Source: Nonomuraea sp. NBC_00507
Lineage (GTDB): Bacteria; Actinomycetota; Actinomycetes; Streptosporangiales; Streptosporangiaceae
NCBI RefSeq assembly: GCF_036013525.1
Contig: NZ_CP107853.1
Location: forward strand, 7,006,001-7,070,000
Direction of reading: 5' to 3'
Length of the DNA stretch: 64,000 bases
Both the position numbers and the translations under genes were made by a program. Positions 34,640-43,421 of the stretch are shown piece after piece (positions within the stretch are counted from its first letter, which is position 1; each line of letters starts with the position of its first letter). The notes under the pieces were generated by a model, which saw only the letters and a program-made list of their open reading frames with translations, was not told where the DNA came from and did not search any database.

Positions 34640-36154
34640 ATGACGGTGCGTCGGGTGATGGGCATCGAGACCGAGTACGGCATCTCCGTACCCGGCCAGC
34701 CAGGCGCCAACGCGATGGTGACCTCCTCACAGGTCGTGAACGCCTACCTGGCCGCCTCGGCGGCCCGCGCGCGCAGGGCACGATGGGACTTCGAAGAAGA
34801 AAACCCGCTGCGCGACGCGCGCGGTTTCGACCTCGCCAGAGAGGTCGCCGACCCCACCCAGCTCACCGACGAAGACCTCGGGCTGGCCAACGTCATCCTC
34901 ACCAACGGCGCCCGGCTCTACGTCGACCACGCCCACCCCGAATACTCCTCGCCCGAATGCACCAACCCCCGGGCAGCCGTCATCTGGGACAAAGCCGGAG
35001 AACGCGTCATGTACGACGCCGCCACCCGCGCCTCCGCCATCCCCTCCAACGCGCCCATCCAGCTCTACAAGAACAACACCGACGCCAAAGGCGCCTCCTA
35101 CGGCTGCCACGAGAACTACCTCATGCGGCGCGCCACCCCTTTCGCCGACATCGTCCGCCACCTCACCCCCTTCTTCGTCTCCCGCCAAGTCGTCGTCGGC
35201 GCCGGCAAAGTCGGCATCGGCCAGGACTCCCGCGGCGAAGGCTTCCAGATCAGCCAGCGCGCCGACTTCTTCGAAGTCGAAGTCGGCCTCGAGACCACGC
35301 TCAAGCGGCCCATCATCAACACCCGCGACGAGCCCCACGCCGACCCCGAGAAATACCGGCGCCTCCACGTGATCATCGGCGACGCCAACATGTCGGAGAT
35401 CTCCACCTACCTCAAGCTCGGCTCCACCGCGCTCGTGCTGGCAATGATCGAAGAAGGCTTCCTCACCCGCGACCTGGCTGTTGAAAGCCCCGTACAGGCG
35501 CTCCGGGCCGTCTCCCACGACCCCAGCTGCAAGTACGAGATCCCCATGCGCGACGGACGCAAGCTCACCGCCATCCAGCTCCAGATGGAATACCTCGAGC
35601 AGGCCCGCAAATACGTCGAAGAACGCGGCACCGCCCAGGACGAGATGAACAAGGACATCCTCGACCGCTGGGAATCCGTCCTCACCCGCCTCGCCGAAGA
35701 CCCCATGCAGCTCTCCCGCGAGCTCGACTGGGTCGCCAAACTCGAACTCCTCGAGGGCTACCGCAGCCGCGACGGCCTCGCCTGGTCCCACCCCAGGCTC
35801 CAGCTCGTCGACCTCCAATACTCCGACATCCGGCCCGAGCGCGGCCTCTACAACCGGCTCGTCGCCCGCGGCCGCATGCAACGCCTCGTCACCGAAGACG
35901 AAGTCCAGCGGGCCGTGGAAAGCCCCCCGAACGACACCCGCGCCTACTTCCGCGGCCGGTGCCTGAGCCAATACAGCGAATCCGTCGCCGCCGCCTCCTG
36001 GGACTCCGTCATCTTCGACATCCCCGGCCGCGAATCGCTGCAGCGGGTGCCCACCTTGGAGCCCCTGCGGGGCACCAAGGCCCACGTGGGTGAGCTGTTC
36101 GACCGGTGCAGGACCGCTGCGGACCTCGTCGCGGCACTCACCGGCGGAGACTGA
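34640..36154 (+). CDS. dop: Pup deamidase/depupylase
   Basis: A carboxylate-amine-ligase-like enzyme that removes Pup from substrates and, where Pup ends in Gln, deamidates it to Glu. The 504-residue protein opens [14 protein letters not shown] and has the catalytic Asp96 in [12 protein letters not shown]. The Dop-specific loop that PafA lacks (about residues 40-75, rich in Ala and Arg) is present. Later shared motifs include [18 protein letters not shown] and [16 protein letters not shown] 34640 has GAGGGTG upstream. Since Pup here is encoded with a C-terminal Glu, its deamidase activity should be unnecessary and depupylation its main job. It converges on a small membrane-protein gene 4 nt away. 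Confidence 0.95.
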   Translation: MTVRRVMGIETEYGISVPGQPGANAMVTSSQVVNAYLAASAARARRARWDFEEENPLRDARGFDLAREVADPTQLTDEDLGLANVILTNGARLYVDHAHPEYSSPECTNPRAAVIWDKAGERVMYDAATRASAIPSNAPIQLYKNNTDAKGASYGCHENYLMRRATPFADIVRHLTPFFVSRQVVVGAGKVGIGQDSRGEGFQISQRADFFEVEVGLETTLKRPIINTRDEPHADPEKYRRLHVIIGDANMSEISTYLKLGSTALVLAMIEEGFLTRDLAVESPVQALRAVSHDPSCKYEIPMRDGRKLTAIQLQMEYLEQARKYVEERGTAQDEMNKDILDRWESVLTRLAEDPMQLSRELDWVAKLELLEGYRSRDGLAWSHPRLQLVDLQYSDIRPERGLYNRLVARGRMQRLVTEDEVQRAVESPPNDTRAYFRGRCLSQYSESVAAASWDSVIFDIPGRESLQRVPTLEPLRGTKAHVGELFDRCRTAADLVAALTGGD

Positions 36155-36158
36155 CCCC

Positions 36159-36566
36159 TTACAGCAGCAGGCCGATCCCCAGCGTCAGCGTGCCCGCCGC
36201 CAGGCACGCGCCGCCGGCGAACGTCAGCCAGATCAGCCTGCTCGGCTTCGTGTCGCTCGGGCGCACCACCGACAGGAAGAAACCCAGCGGCATCAAGATG
36301 GGCGCTGCCACGATCAGCGTGCGCGTCAGCGCCTTCACGCCCTCAGGCAGGCTCGCCTGGTCCACGTACAGCATCGCCACCAGGCTGAACAGGACCAGGA
36401 CGCCCGCATGCGCGTGGCCGGCCCGCCACAGGCCGCGGCGGACCGGGTTGTCCAGGTAGCCCGGGACGTTGCGCATGAGGAACTTGAGCAACGTGATGCC
36501 GCCGAAGGCCACGCCCGGGACTGTGATGAGGAGCACACCTGCGGTGCTCAGGGACGAAGGGGACAT
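36159..36566 (-). CDS. small four-helix membrane protein of unknown function
   Basis: A 135-residue protein with four hydrophobic segments (about 8-28, 48-66, 84-103 and 112-134). Short charged loops include RNVPGYLDNPVRRGLWRAGH, where a conserved-looking HAHAG lies at the start of helix 2. I cannot assign a family. ATG 36566 has AAGGAGG 6 nt upstream. Its promoter region faces that of pup and contains the 14-bp palindrome at 36609-36622, so it may be under a dedicated repressor. It converges tightly on dop. Confidence 0.75.
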   Translation of the reverse strand: MSPSSLSTAGVLLITVPGVAFGGITLLKFLMRNVPGYLDNPVRRGLWRAGHAHAGVLVLFSLVAMLYVDQASLPEGVKALTRTLIVAAPILMPLGFFLSVVRPSDTKPSRLIWLTFAGGACLAAGTLTLGIGLLL

Positions 36567-36608
36567 CCCAACCTCCTTGTGGGTACGGCATCCCAGTATT
36601 GGATAGGA

Positions 36609-36622
36609 TGACTATCTAGTCA
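36609..36622. promoter_or_regulatory. palindrome in the divergent region before the four-helix protein and pup
   Basis: TGACTA-TC-TAGTCA is a perfect 6-bp inverted repeat with a 2-nt centre, 43 nt from the reverse-strand start and about 90 nt from pup. The form is typical of MarR-type operators. No MarR gene is adjacent. Confidence 0.5.
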
Positions 36623-36712
36623 AGCTCGCAAGATCGCTGGGCGATCGGCGCGAAATGTCGGCTGGTTCGGGGAAGATATGCCTAGAGGCAGTCCCCCAAG
36701 TGGAGGTAGGAC

Positions 36713-36922
36713 ATGGCTACCAAGGACACCGGCGGTCAGAAGCAGACCGGGAAGCGTGAGGCCGAGGTCGAGGAGACCCAGGCTGCGGAGGCGTCTGACG
36801 TTCAGGAGCGGCAGGAGAAGCTCACTGACGATGTCGACGCGATTCTGGACGAAATAGACGAAGTTCTCGAAGAGAACGCAGAGGAATTTGTGCGCTCTTA
36901 CGTCCAAAAGGGCGGAGAGTAG
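36713..36922 (+). CDS. pup: prokaryotic ubiquitin-like protein Pup, ending in Gly-Gly-Glu
   Basis: The protein tag for proteasomal degradation, 69 residues and largely disordered. The acidic C-terminal helix (DDVDAILDEIDEVLEENAEE) binds the ARC coiled coil, and the end FVRSYVQKGGE carries the GGE needed for ligation to lysines by PafA. In mycobacteria and many other actinobacteria the gene encodes GGQ and Dop must deamidate it; here the final codon is GAG, so Pup is made ready for ligation. The N-terminal part (TKDTGGQKQTGKREAEVEE) serves as degradation initiator. ATG 36713 has GTGGAGGTAGG upstream. It is followed after 32 nt by the endonuclease-VII-like gene. Confidence 0.97.
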   Translation: MATKDTGGQKQTGKREAEVEETQAAEASDVQERQEKLTDDVDAILDEIDEVLEENAEEFVRSYVQKGGE

Positions 36923-36954
36923 GGCAAAACGGACACGCGAAAGGGGTAAATCGG

Positions 36955-37956
36955 GTGGAAACGCCGGACGGAGTAAAGCAGTGCCCGGACTGTGGGGAGA
37001 CTAAGGCAGTCTCTGAGTTCGGGCGCAATAAGCGTATGGCTGATGGGCTTGCGCGGTATTGCAAGGGCTGCTTCAGGAGGCGTTCCACTCAGAGTTACCG
37101 CAAGCGCATGGGTGAGCAAGGGAAAACCGTGCGCGATCGGGTTCAGGTTCCTGATGGGCATAAGTACTGCGCCCGATGCGCGGAGATAAAGCCCAAGGCC
37201 GAGTTCGGCAGCAATAGGGCTAGCAAGGATGGGGTGACCACCTACTGCAAGCCGTGTCATGCTGTCGTGACTCGCGAGAACAAGGTCAAGAAATACGGCA
37301 GTGAGCGGAACTATCTGCTCCAATACCGTTACGGCATCACCGAGGACGACTTTGAGCGCATGCTCGCCCAGCAGGGCGGGCTCTGCGCCATCTGCCGGGC
37401 CGTGCCGGGCACGTTCGTCGACCACAGTCACGCGACCGGGCAGGTCCGGGGCGTTCTCTGTTTCAACTGCAACAACGGGCTCGGCCACTTCGGCGACAAC
37501 ACGGTGCTGCTGGAGTTGGCCGCGCTCTATCTGGACGGGGAGGTTCTCTGGCCGGATTTCGTCATTCTGCCGGAGCAGCGTGACGGCGGTTCTGTGGCGC
37601 GGACGCGGACTTATCACCTGTCGCAGCGTTATCGGATGCGGCATGAGGACGTCGAGAAGATGGTCGCGGCGCAGCACGGCTTGTGTGTGGTGTGCTGGGA
37701 TCGGCCGCCGGAGCATGTGGATCATTGTCATCGGACCGGTGATGTGCGGCATGCGTTGTGTTTGCCGTGCAATACCGGGATCGGGCAGTTCAGGGATGAT
37801 CCGGCGGTGGTGTGGCGGGCGCTTTCGTATGTCGAGGCGGTCTCGCCGGATGATTTCGAGGAGGTGGCGGTCTCCGAGGAGGAGTTGGCGGAGTTGTTCC
37901 GGTCGGAGGAGGAGCCTCGTGCTGATTTCTATTCGCGGGCGACCCGGGTGGGTTGA
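36955..37956 (+). CDS. duplicated recombination-endonuclease-VII-like protein in the Pup locus
   Basis: A 333-residue protein with four zinc-binding units. Two N-terminal Cys4 ribbons come first (Cys10/13/36/39 and Cys72/75/98/101). Two endonuclease-VII-type HNH modules follow: Cys144/147, DHSH at 156-159, then Cys169/172; and Cys244/247, DHCH at 256-259, then Cys269/272. Both keep the catalytic D-H-x-H. T4 endonuclease VII resolves branched DNA. A homologue occupies the same place between pup and prcB in Streptomyces (SCO1645 type), so it belongs to this locus, but its role with the proteasome is unknown. GTG 36955 follows AAAGGGG. The 3' half uses many T-ending codons, unlike its neighbours. 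Confidence 0.85.
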   Translation: METPDGVKQCPDCGETKAVSEFGRNKRMADGLARYCKGCFRRRSTQSYRKRMGEQGKTVRDRVQVPDGHKYCARCAEIKPKAEFGSNRASKDGVTTYCKPCHAVVTRENKVKKYGSERNYLLQYRYGITEDDFERMLAQQGGLCAICRAVPGTFVDHSHATGQVRGVLCFNCNNGLGHFGDNTVLLELAALYLDGEVLWPDFVILPEQRDGGSVARTRTYHLSQRYRMRHEDVEKMVAAQHGLCVVCWDRPPEHVDHCHRTGDVRHALCLPCNTGIGQFRDDPAVVWRALSYVEAVSPDDFEEVAVSEEELAELFRSEEEPRADFYSRATRVG

Positions 37957-37962
37957 GCCCGG

Positions 37963-39021
37963 TTATGTCTCCGGCATGGTGTAGTCGACTCCTACGCCGA
38001 GGAGGCGTACGGGGCGGTTGAGGTCGAAGCGGCCGAGGATGGCGACTGCCGTGCGGGACAGGGTGTCCGGGTCGGTGGTGGGGGTGGGGAGCTTCGACTG
38101 GCGGGTGCGGGTGAGGAACGGGGTGAAGCGGACCTTGACGGAGACGCGGATCACTTCGCGGCCTGCGGTGGCGGCGTCGTGGGCGACGTGTTCGGCGAGG
38201 GCGGCGACGTGGCGGGTGATCTCGGCCGGGTCGGTGAGGTCGTGGGGGAAGGTGGTTTCGCGGCTGTGGCCGCGGGCGATCCAGGGTGTGGTGACGACTT
38301 CGGCTTCGCCTTTGCCGAGGGCGAGGTAGCGCAGCCACGGGCCGTTGGTGGGGCCGAAGGCGCGGGCGAGTGCGGCGGGGTCGGCGGCGGCGAGGTCGGC
38401 GACGGTGTGCAGGCCGAGGGCGGCGAGTTTCTTGGAGATTTTGGCGCCGATGCCCCAGAGGGCGTCGGTGGGGCGGGCGTACATGATCTCGGCCCAGTTG
38501 TCGCTGGTGAGGCGGTAGATCCCGGCGGGTTTGGCGAAGCCGGAGGCGAGTTTGGCCTGGTTTTTGTTGTCGCCGATGCCGACGGAGCAGGACAGGTCGG
38601 TGCGGGCGCGCACGGCGTGCTGGAGGTCGGCGGCGAGGGCTTCGGGGTCGGCGGTGGCGGCGCCGATGAAGGCTTCGTCCCAGCCCCAGACTTCGACGCG
38701 GACGGGGAATTCGCGGAGCACGGCCATGACGCGTGCTGAGGCTGCTTCGTAGGCGGGTGGGTCGCTGGGGAGGAAGATCGCGTTGGGGCAGCGTCTGAGG
38801 GCGGTGCGCAGCGGCATGCCGGAGTGGATGCCGTGCTCGCGGGCTTCGTAGGTGGCGGTGGCGGCGACGGTGCGGGGTTGGGTGGGGTCGCCGCTGCCGC
38901 CGACGACGACGGGTTTGCCGCGGAGTTCGGGGTGGCGGAGGATTTCGACGGCGGCGATGAACTGGTCCAGGTCGACGTGCAGGATCCAGTCCCTGGCGGG
39001 GCTGGATGGCCTGGTGGTCAT
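37963..39021 (-). CDS. dinB: DNA polymerase IV (Y-family translesion polymerase)
   Basis: A 352-residue Y-family polymerase. The catalytic motifs are ILHVDLDQFIAAVE (two metal-binding Asp) and VEVWGWDEAFIGA (Asp-Glu). The thumb/HhH region is CSVGIGDNKNQAKLASGFAK, then LWGIGAKISKKLAALGL, and the little finger ends LLGVGVDYTM. It has no obvious beta-clamp motif at the very end, which fits a class of actinobacterial DinB paralogues. ATG 39021 is chosen as the start just before the conserved MTTRPSSPARDWILHVD; the upstream ATG at 39093 would add 24 poorly conserved residues and overlap the ABC gene. It converges on the endonuclease-VII gene within 6 nt. Confidence 0.9.
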   Translation of the reverse strand: MTTRPSSPARDWILHVDLDQFIAAVEILRHPELRGKPVVVGGSGDPTQPRTVAATATYEAREHGIHSGMPLRTALRRCPNAIFLPSDPPAYEAASARVMAVLREFPVRVEVWGWDEAFIGAATADPEALAADLQHAVRARTDLSCSVGIGDNKNQAKLASGFAKPAGIYRLTSDNWAEIMYARPTDALWGIGAKISKKLAALGLHTVADLAAADPAALARAFGPTNGPWLRYLALGKGEAEVVTTPWIARGHSRETTFPHDLTDPAEITRHVAALAEHVAHDAATAGREVIRVSVKVRFTPFLTRTRQSKLPTPTTDPDTLSRTAVAILGRFDLNRPVRLLGVGVDYTMPET

Positions 39022-39089
39022 GTTGTCCAGTATGGCCGGGTGCGGGGCGGAGGGCCCCGTTGCGCCGCTTTCAGACGGCCTGGTGGTTC

Positions 39090-40136
39090 TCAACTGGTGT
39101 GGAGTGTCTCGTCGCGGTAGATGAGGCTGCGGCGCGGCACGGCCCAGGCTGGGGTGCCGGTGGGTGGTTCGTCGCCTTCGGGGACGACCAGTTGGATGAG
39201 GGTTTCCGGGGTTTCGAGGGTGACGAGGGTGTGGGTGCCGAGGTTTTCCAGGACGGAGACCGTGCCGGGGAAGGCGTCGGGGCGTGGGGTGGGGGACAGG
39301 TGTATGTATTCGGGGCGTACGCCGTAGGTGATGTGGTCGCCGGGGGCGAGGCCGGGCGGGACGGGGAAGGTGGCGCCGGCGACGTGGAGGGCGGCGGGGG
39401 TGACGTCGGCGGGGAGGAGGTTCATGGGGGTGGAGCCGATGAAGGAGGCGACGAAGGTGGTGCCGGGGCGGTGGAAGATGTCGGCGGGGGTGCCGACCTG
39501 GATCATGCGGCCGTGGGACATGACGGCGATGCGGTCGGCGAGGGCGAGTGCTTCGGCCTGGTCGTGGGTGACGAAGACGGTGGTGACGGCGAGTTCGCGT
39601 TGCAGCCGTTTGAGGAAGGTGCGGGCTTCGAGGCGGAGGCGGGCGTCGAGGTTGGACAGGGGCTCGTCGAAGAGGAAGGCGGCGGGGTGGCAGGCGATGG
39701 CGCGGGCGAGGGCGACGCGTTGTTGCTGGCCGCCGGACAGTTCGCCGGGGCGGCGGTGGAGGAGTTGGGTGAGGCTGAGCCGGGCGGCGACTTCGGCGGC
39801 TTTGGCGGTGCGCTGGGCGCGGGGGACCTTTTTGATGCGCAGGGGGTAGGCGATGTTGGCGGTGACGTCCATGTGGGGGAAGATCGCGTAGTCCTGGAAG
39901 ACCATGGCGACGTCGCGGTCGCCGGGCGGGTGGGCGGTGACGTCTCTGCCGTCGATGCGGACGCTGCCGGCGGTGGGGGTTTCGAGGCCGGCGATGGTGC
40001 GCAGGAGGGTGGTCTTGCCGCAGCCGGAGGGGCCGAGGAGGGCGAAGAACTCGCCGTCGGCGATGGTGAGCTCGATGCCGTCGAGGGCGCGCACCCCGCC
40101 GGGGAAGATCTTGGTGAGGCCGTGAAGAGAGATCAC
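39090..40136 (-). CDS. sugar ABC importer ATPase (MalK/UgpC/MsmK type)
   Basis: A 348-residue ATPase. Walker A is GPSGCGKTT, the Q-loop MVFQDYAIFPHM, the signature LSGGQQQRVALARA, and Walker B AFLFDEPLSNLDARLR. The C-terminal TOBE/OB region typical of MalK-like subunits follows (ITYGVRPEYIHLSP). It is the last gene of a four-gene importer operon on the reverse strand (binding protein, two permeases, ATPase), coupled to the upstream permease by a 4-nt ATGA overlap. With the FbpC/PotA-like layout of an ATPase in the operon, iron or polyamine transport is possible, but the large MalE-like lipoprotein favours a carbohydrate. Confidence 0.9.
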   Translation of the reverse strand: MISLHGLTKIFPGGVRALDGIELTIADGEFFALLGPSGCGKTTLLRTIAGLETPTAGSVRIDGRDVTAHPPGDRDVAMVFQDYAIFPHMDVTANIAYPLRIKKVPRAQRTAKAAEVAARLSLTQLLHRRPGELSGGQQQRVALARAIACHPAAFLFDEPLSNLDARLRLEARTFLKRLQRELAVTTVFVTHDQAEALALADRIAVMSHGRMIQVGTPADIFHRPGTTFVASFIGSTPMNLLPADVTPAALHVAGATFPVPPGLAPGDHITYGVRPEYIHLSPTPRPDAFPGTVSVLENLGTHTLVTLETPETLIQLVVPEGDEPPTGTPAWAVPRRSLIYRDETLHTS

Positions 40137-40951
40137 CGTTTGATCCCTCCGTGGAAGCGGAAGCCGTACCGCTGGGAGACGAACAGGTACATGACGACGA
40201 CGGGCAGCGAGTACAGCAGGGAGAAGGTGGAGATGAGGTCGAGTCTGGGGGCGCCGCCTTCGGTGTAGAGGGTGTAGAGGATGACGGAGCCGGGGGCTTT
40301 TTCCGGGTCGCGCAGCAGGATGAACTGGAACAGGAAGCCGCCCCAGACGCTGGCGAGGGCCCAGACGGCGATGGTGGCGAGGCCCGGCCGGACCAGGGGG
40401 ATGACGATGTGGCGCAGGATCTGCAGGGGTGAGGCGCCGAAGACGCGGGCGGACTCCTCGTAGGAGGTGGGCGTCTCGTCCATGAAGTCCTTCAGGATGA
40501 AGATCGCGGCGGGCAGGAGGCCGCCGGAGACGACGAGGATGACGCCGAGGTGGGTGTCGATGAGGTCGAGCCGGGTGGCGAGTTCGAAGATGGGCACCAT
40601 GGCGGCGGTGCCGGTGACGACGGACGACAGCAGCAGGAGCAGGTAGAGCAGCGCGTCGCGGCCGGGTACGCGGACTCGGGACAGGGCGTAGGCGGCGAGG
40701 GCGGCGAGGGCGACGACGAGCGCGGCGGCGCCGCCGCCTTGGATGAGGGAGTTGCCGATGGAGCCGAGCGCGTAGGGGTTGTCGAGGATGGCGGCGAAGT
40801 TGCGCAGTGTGAACTCGGGGATCGATGTGGTGATGGTGGGGGTGTCGTCGAAGGGGGCGCTGGCCAGCCAGAGCATGGGGAGGGCGAAGAAGGCCAGGAC
40901 GACGGCGATGAAGACGGTGGCGGCGAGGCGGCCGACGACGTGGCGGATCAT
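40133..40951 (-). CDS. carbohydrate ABC importer permease, MalG type
   Basis: A 272-residue permease with six predicted membrane segments. It opens MIRHVVGRLAATVFIAVVLA. The EAA loop reads TSYEESARVFGASPLQILRH and the C-terminus ends RFHGGIKR, as in MalG-like subunits. ATG 40951 overlaps the stop of the preceding permease (ATGA), and its own stop overlaps the ATPase start, so the three are translated as a coupled set. Sugar specificity is unknown. Confidence 0.9.
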   Translation of the reverse strand: MIRHVVGRLAATVFIAVVLAFFALPMLWLASAPFDDTPTITTSIPEFTLRNFAAILDNPYALGSIGNSLIQGGGAAALVVALAALAAYALSRVRVPGRDALLYLLLLLSSVVTGTAAMVPIFELATRLDLIDTHLGVILVVSGGLLPAAIFILKDFMDETPTSYEESARVFGASPLQILRHIVIPLVRPGLATIAVWALASVWGGFLFQFILLRDPEKAPGSVILYTLYTEGGAPRLDLISTFSLLYSLPVVVMYLFVSQRYGFRFHGGIKR

Positions 40952-41874
40952 GCGGGTGGTCCTCCGGCGGCGGCGACCTCCTGCTGGCGGCGCTGGCCGC
41001 GCAGCAGCCGCAGGTAGGCCAGGGCGAAGAGGAGGTTGATGAGCAGGATGAGGAAGGAGATGGCGGCGCCGGCGCCGAGCTGGCCGTCTCTGAGCGCGAC
41101 GCGGTAGACGTACACGGGCAGGATCTCCGAGCGGCCTTCGGGGCCGCCGCCGGTGAGGACGAACGGCGTGAAGTCGTTGAACGTCCACAGGCTGATGAGC
41201 AGCAGGTTGGTCAGGATGTGCCGGCGGATGCGGGGGAAGACGACGTCGCGCAGCTGCTGCGGCACGCTGGCGCCGGCCAGGAGGGCGGTCTCCAGGTGTG
41301 AGGGGGGCACGTTCTCGAGTGCGGCCGCGTACAACATCATGGAGAACGCGGTGCCGCGCCACACGTTGAAGATGATGATCGACAGCAGCGGGTAGTCGAG
41401 CAGCCAGGCGAATCCGGGGGTGTGCAGCAGCGCGTTGAGTGTTCCTTCGTCGCGGTCGAGCAGCGCGAACCACAGGAAGCCGACGACGGTGCTGGGCAGG
41501 ATCCACGACAGCAGCACGACGCCTTCGACGAGGCGGCGCACGGGGCCGGTGCGGGCGCGCAGGATCCAGGCCAGGGTGAAGCCGAGCCCGGCCTGGCCGA
41601 TGATGGCCGAGCCGCCGACGTACAGGACGGTCAGCCACAGCGAGGTGAGGAAGCGGGGGTCGTCGAGCGCGCCGGTGTAGTTGTCCAGGCCGACGACCTG
41701 CGGGTTGGCCGCGGCCAGGCCGGTGAGCCGGTAGTCGGTCAGCCCGAGGTAGATGGTCCACAGCGCGGGGAAGACGAGGAAGACGGCGATGAGGACGACG
41801 GCGGGCAGGACGAACGTGATGGCTCTGCCCTTGCCCAGTCCGGCGGCGTCAGCCGCCGACGTTGGCCGCGCCAC
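40948..41874 (-). CDS. carbohydrate ABC importer permease, MalF type
   Basis: A 308-residue permease, partner of the MalG-type subunit. Hydrophobic segments begin at about 18 (ITFVLPAVVLIAVFLVFPAL). The EAA loop is SHLETALLAGASVPQQLRDV, and a downstream LWTFNDFTPFVLTGGGP motif is typical of MalF-like permeases. The start GTG 41874 lies inside the 3' end of the binding-protein gene (26-nt overlap), a tight coupling. Confidence 0.9.
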   Translation of the reverse strand: MARPTSAADAAGLGKGRAITFVLPAVVLIAVFLVFPALWTIYLGLTDYRLTGLAAANPQVVGLDNYTGALDDPRFLTSLWLTVLYVGGSAIIGQAGLGFTLAWILRARTGPVRRLVEGVVLLSWILPSTVVGFLWFALLDRDEGTLNALLHTPGFAWLLDYPLLSIIIFNVWRGTAFSMMLYAAALENVPPSHLETALLAGASVPQQLRDVVFPRIRRHILTNLLLISLWTFNDFTPFVLTGGGPEGRSEILPVYVYRVALRDGQLGAGAAISFLILLINLLFALAYLRLLRGQRRQQEVAAAGGPPA

Positions 41875-43216
41875 CGACCACTTCCTCCAGTTTGGTCTGG
41901 TAGGCGGCGGCCGCCTCGCCGGCGCTCTTGCCGCTGACGACGGCGGCAGTGGCCTCCTGCAGAGCGGTCGACACCTGCGGGTAGACGGCCAGTCCCGGCC
42001 GGTAGGCGGTGAGGGGCAGCACCTCGTCGGCGATGTACTTGAGCATCGGGTCGGCGGTGAGCACCTCGCTGTTGACGTCGGTGCGGGAGCTGATGCGCAC
42101 CTGGCCGGCCAGCTGCGACTTCGTCGCCTCGGCGGAGTGCATGAAGGCGAGCAGGTCCCAGGCGAGCTTGGGGTTCTTGGAGAACGGGTTGAGCACGCGT
42201 ACGGCGCCGCCTGACATGCTGACGTGATCCTGGCTGCGGATGCCGCCGCCGGGCTGCTTGGCGGGGATCTTGGTGTAGCCGACGACCTGGTCGCGGTCCT
42301 TCATGGGCGCGACGCCGGCGTTGGGCTCGACGACGGAGCGCCAGAAGTAGTCGCTCTCGGCCAGGATGCCGATCTTGCCTTGCGCGAATTGGGCGAAGGA
42401 CTTGTCGCGGCCCTTGGCCTCCTGCTGGAGTTTGGGGTCGCCGAGGCCGCTGCCTCCGTAGATCTGCTGGTAGAAGCCGAGCACGTCCTTGACGGCCTGC
42501 GAGTCGCCGGCCCACTTGCCGGCGGCGTAGATCTCGGAGCCGGCGCCGGCCAGCAGCGGGAGCACGCCTTGCATGGTGGTGGCCTCGCCCATGGCGGTGC
42601 CGGCGTTGATCTGGATGGGGACGGGCACGCCGGCGGCCTTGAGCTTGTTGCCGGCGTCGATGATGTCCTGCCAGCTCTTGGGCTCCCATGTCTCGGGCAG
42701 CCCGGCCTTGGCGAACAGGGTCTTGTTGTAGAACAGGACGCGGCCGTCGGTGCCTTGCGGCAGACCGTACTTCTTGCCGTCGAAGATGCCCAGCCCTTGG
42801 ACGGCCTGCGGGATCTGCGACCAGCCCTCCCACTGCTCGACGCCGGGCCCGCCGACGTCGGTCAGCGGCTTGATGTAGCCGGCCTGGGCGAACTCGCCCA
42901 CCCAGATGCCGTCGACGTCGATGACGTCGGCGCCGGCCTTCGACTTGAGGTCGAGGGCGATCTTCGTCTTGTACTGCTCGTCGTCGACGCCGCTGGGCTG
43001 GAACAGCACTTTGACGTTCTGGTGGGTCTTCTCGAACTCGGGGATCACCCAGTTCTTGATCCAGGTGGCCGACTCGGAGTTCTTACCGCCCTGGATGGAG
43101 TTGGCGGCGATGGTGAGGGTGATGCTCCCCGGGCTGGTTTCGGTGCCCGTGCCGCAGGAGGTGAGGACGAGGACGGCGGTGGCGGCGATCACCGCAGGTC
43201 GGCTGGGGAATCGCAT
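41849..43216 (-). CDS. extracellular solute-binding lipoprotein, family 1 (carbohydrate)
   Basis: A 455-residue binding protein. The signal MRFPSRPAVIAATAVLVLTS is followed by Cys21 (lipobox LTSC). The mature part has the family-1 pattern: WIKNWVIPEFEKTHQNVKV, DVIDVDGIWVGEFAQAG, and the hinge-region GLPQGTDGRVLFYNKTLF. ATG 43216 has AGGAGG 6 nt upstream; the frame is open further 5' to 43372, but that part is in the promoter region. It delivers a sugar or oligosaccharide to the two permeases. It is divergent from prcB across 205 nt. Confidence 0.91.
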   Translation of the reverse strand: MRFPSRPAVIAATAVLVLTSCGTGTETSPGSITLTIAANSIQGGKNSESATWIKNWVIPEFEKTHQNVKVLFQPSGVDDEQYKTKIALDLKSKAGADVIDVDGIWVGEFAQAGYIKPLTDVGGPGVEQWEGWSQIPQAVQGLGIFDGKKYGLPQGTDGRVLFYNKTLFAKAGLPETWEPKSWQDIIDAGNKLKAAGVPVPIQINAGTAMGEATTMQGVLPLLAGAGSEIYAAGKWAGDSQAVKDVLGFYQQIYGGSGLGDPKLQQEAKGRDKSFAQFAQGKIGILAESDYFWRSVVEPNAGVAPMKDRDQVVGYTKIPAKQPGGGIRSQDHVSMSGGAVRVLNPFSKNPKLAWDLLAFMHSAEATKSQLAGQVRISSRTDVNSEVLTADPMLKYIADEVLPLTAYRPGLAVYPQVSTALQEATAAVVSGKSAGEAAAAYQTKLEEVVGGAANVGG

Positions 43217-43380
43217 GTCGGCCTCCTGTGCAGGACGTGCAGACATACCGACAATCGCATGGGCCGTGGGCGGCGTAAAGAAACGATCTGGATACGAGGC
43301 CCGGCGTTTTCGGGGGTCACGCAGGGGAGGGGTTCGCCGTGAGCTGATCGTGGGAAGTGCAGACAGCAGCACAACATGAG

Positions 43381-43393
43381 TAGGGTCGCCCTA
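43381..43393. promoter_or_regulatory. short palindrome between the sugar importer and prcB
   Basis: TAGGG-TCG-CCCTA is a 5-bp inverted repeat, 28 nt before the prcB GTG. It may mark an operator or part of the prcB promoter. The divergent 205-nt region must hold promoters for both directions. Confidence 0.35.
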
Positions 43394-43421
43394 GGAACAC
43401 TGACGTTTGGGAGGGAGTCGC

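Noticed and set aside
37963..43216. Genomic island or mobile element carrying dinB and the sugar importer
   Set aside because: No integrase, transposase, tRNA or direct repeats were found at its borders, and GC content looks normal. Noted only as an insertion in gene order.
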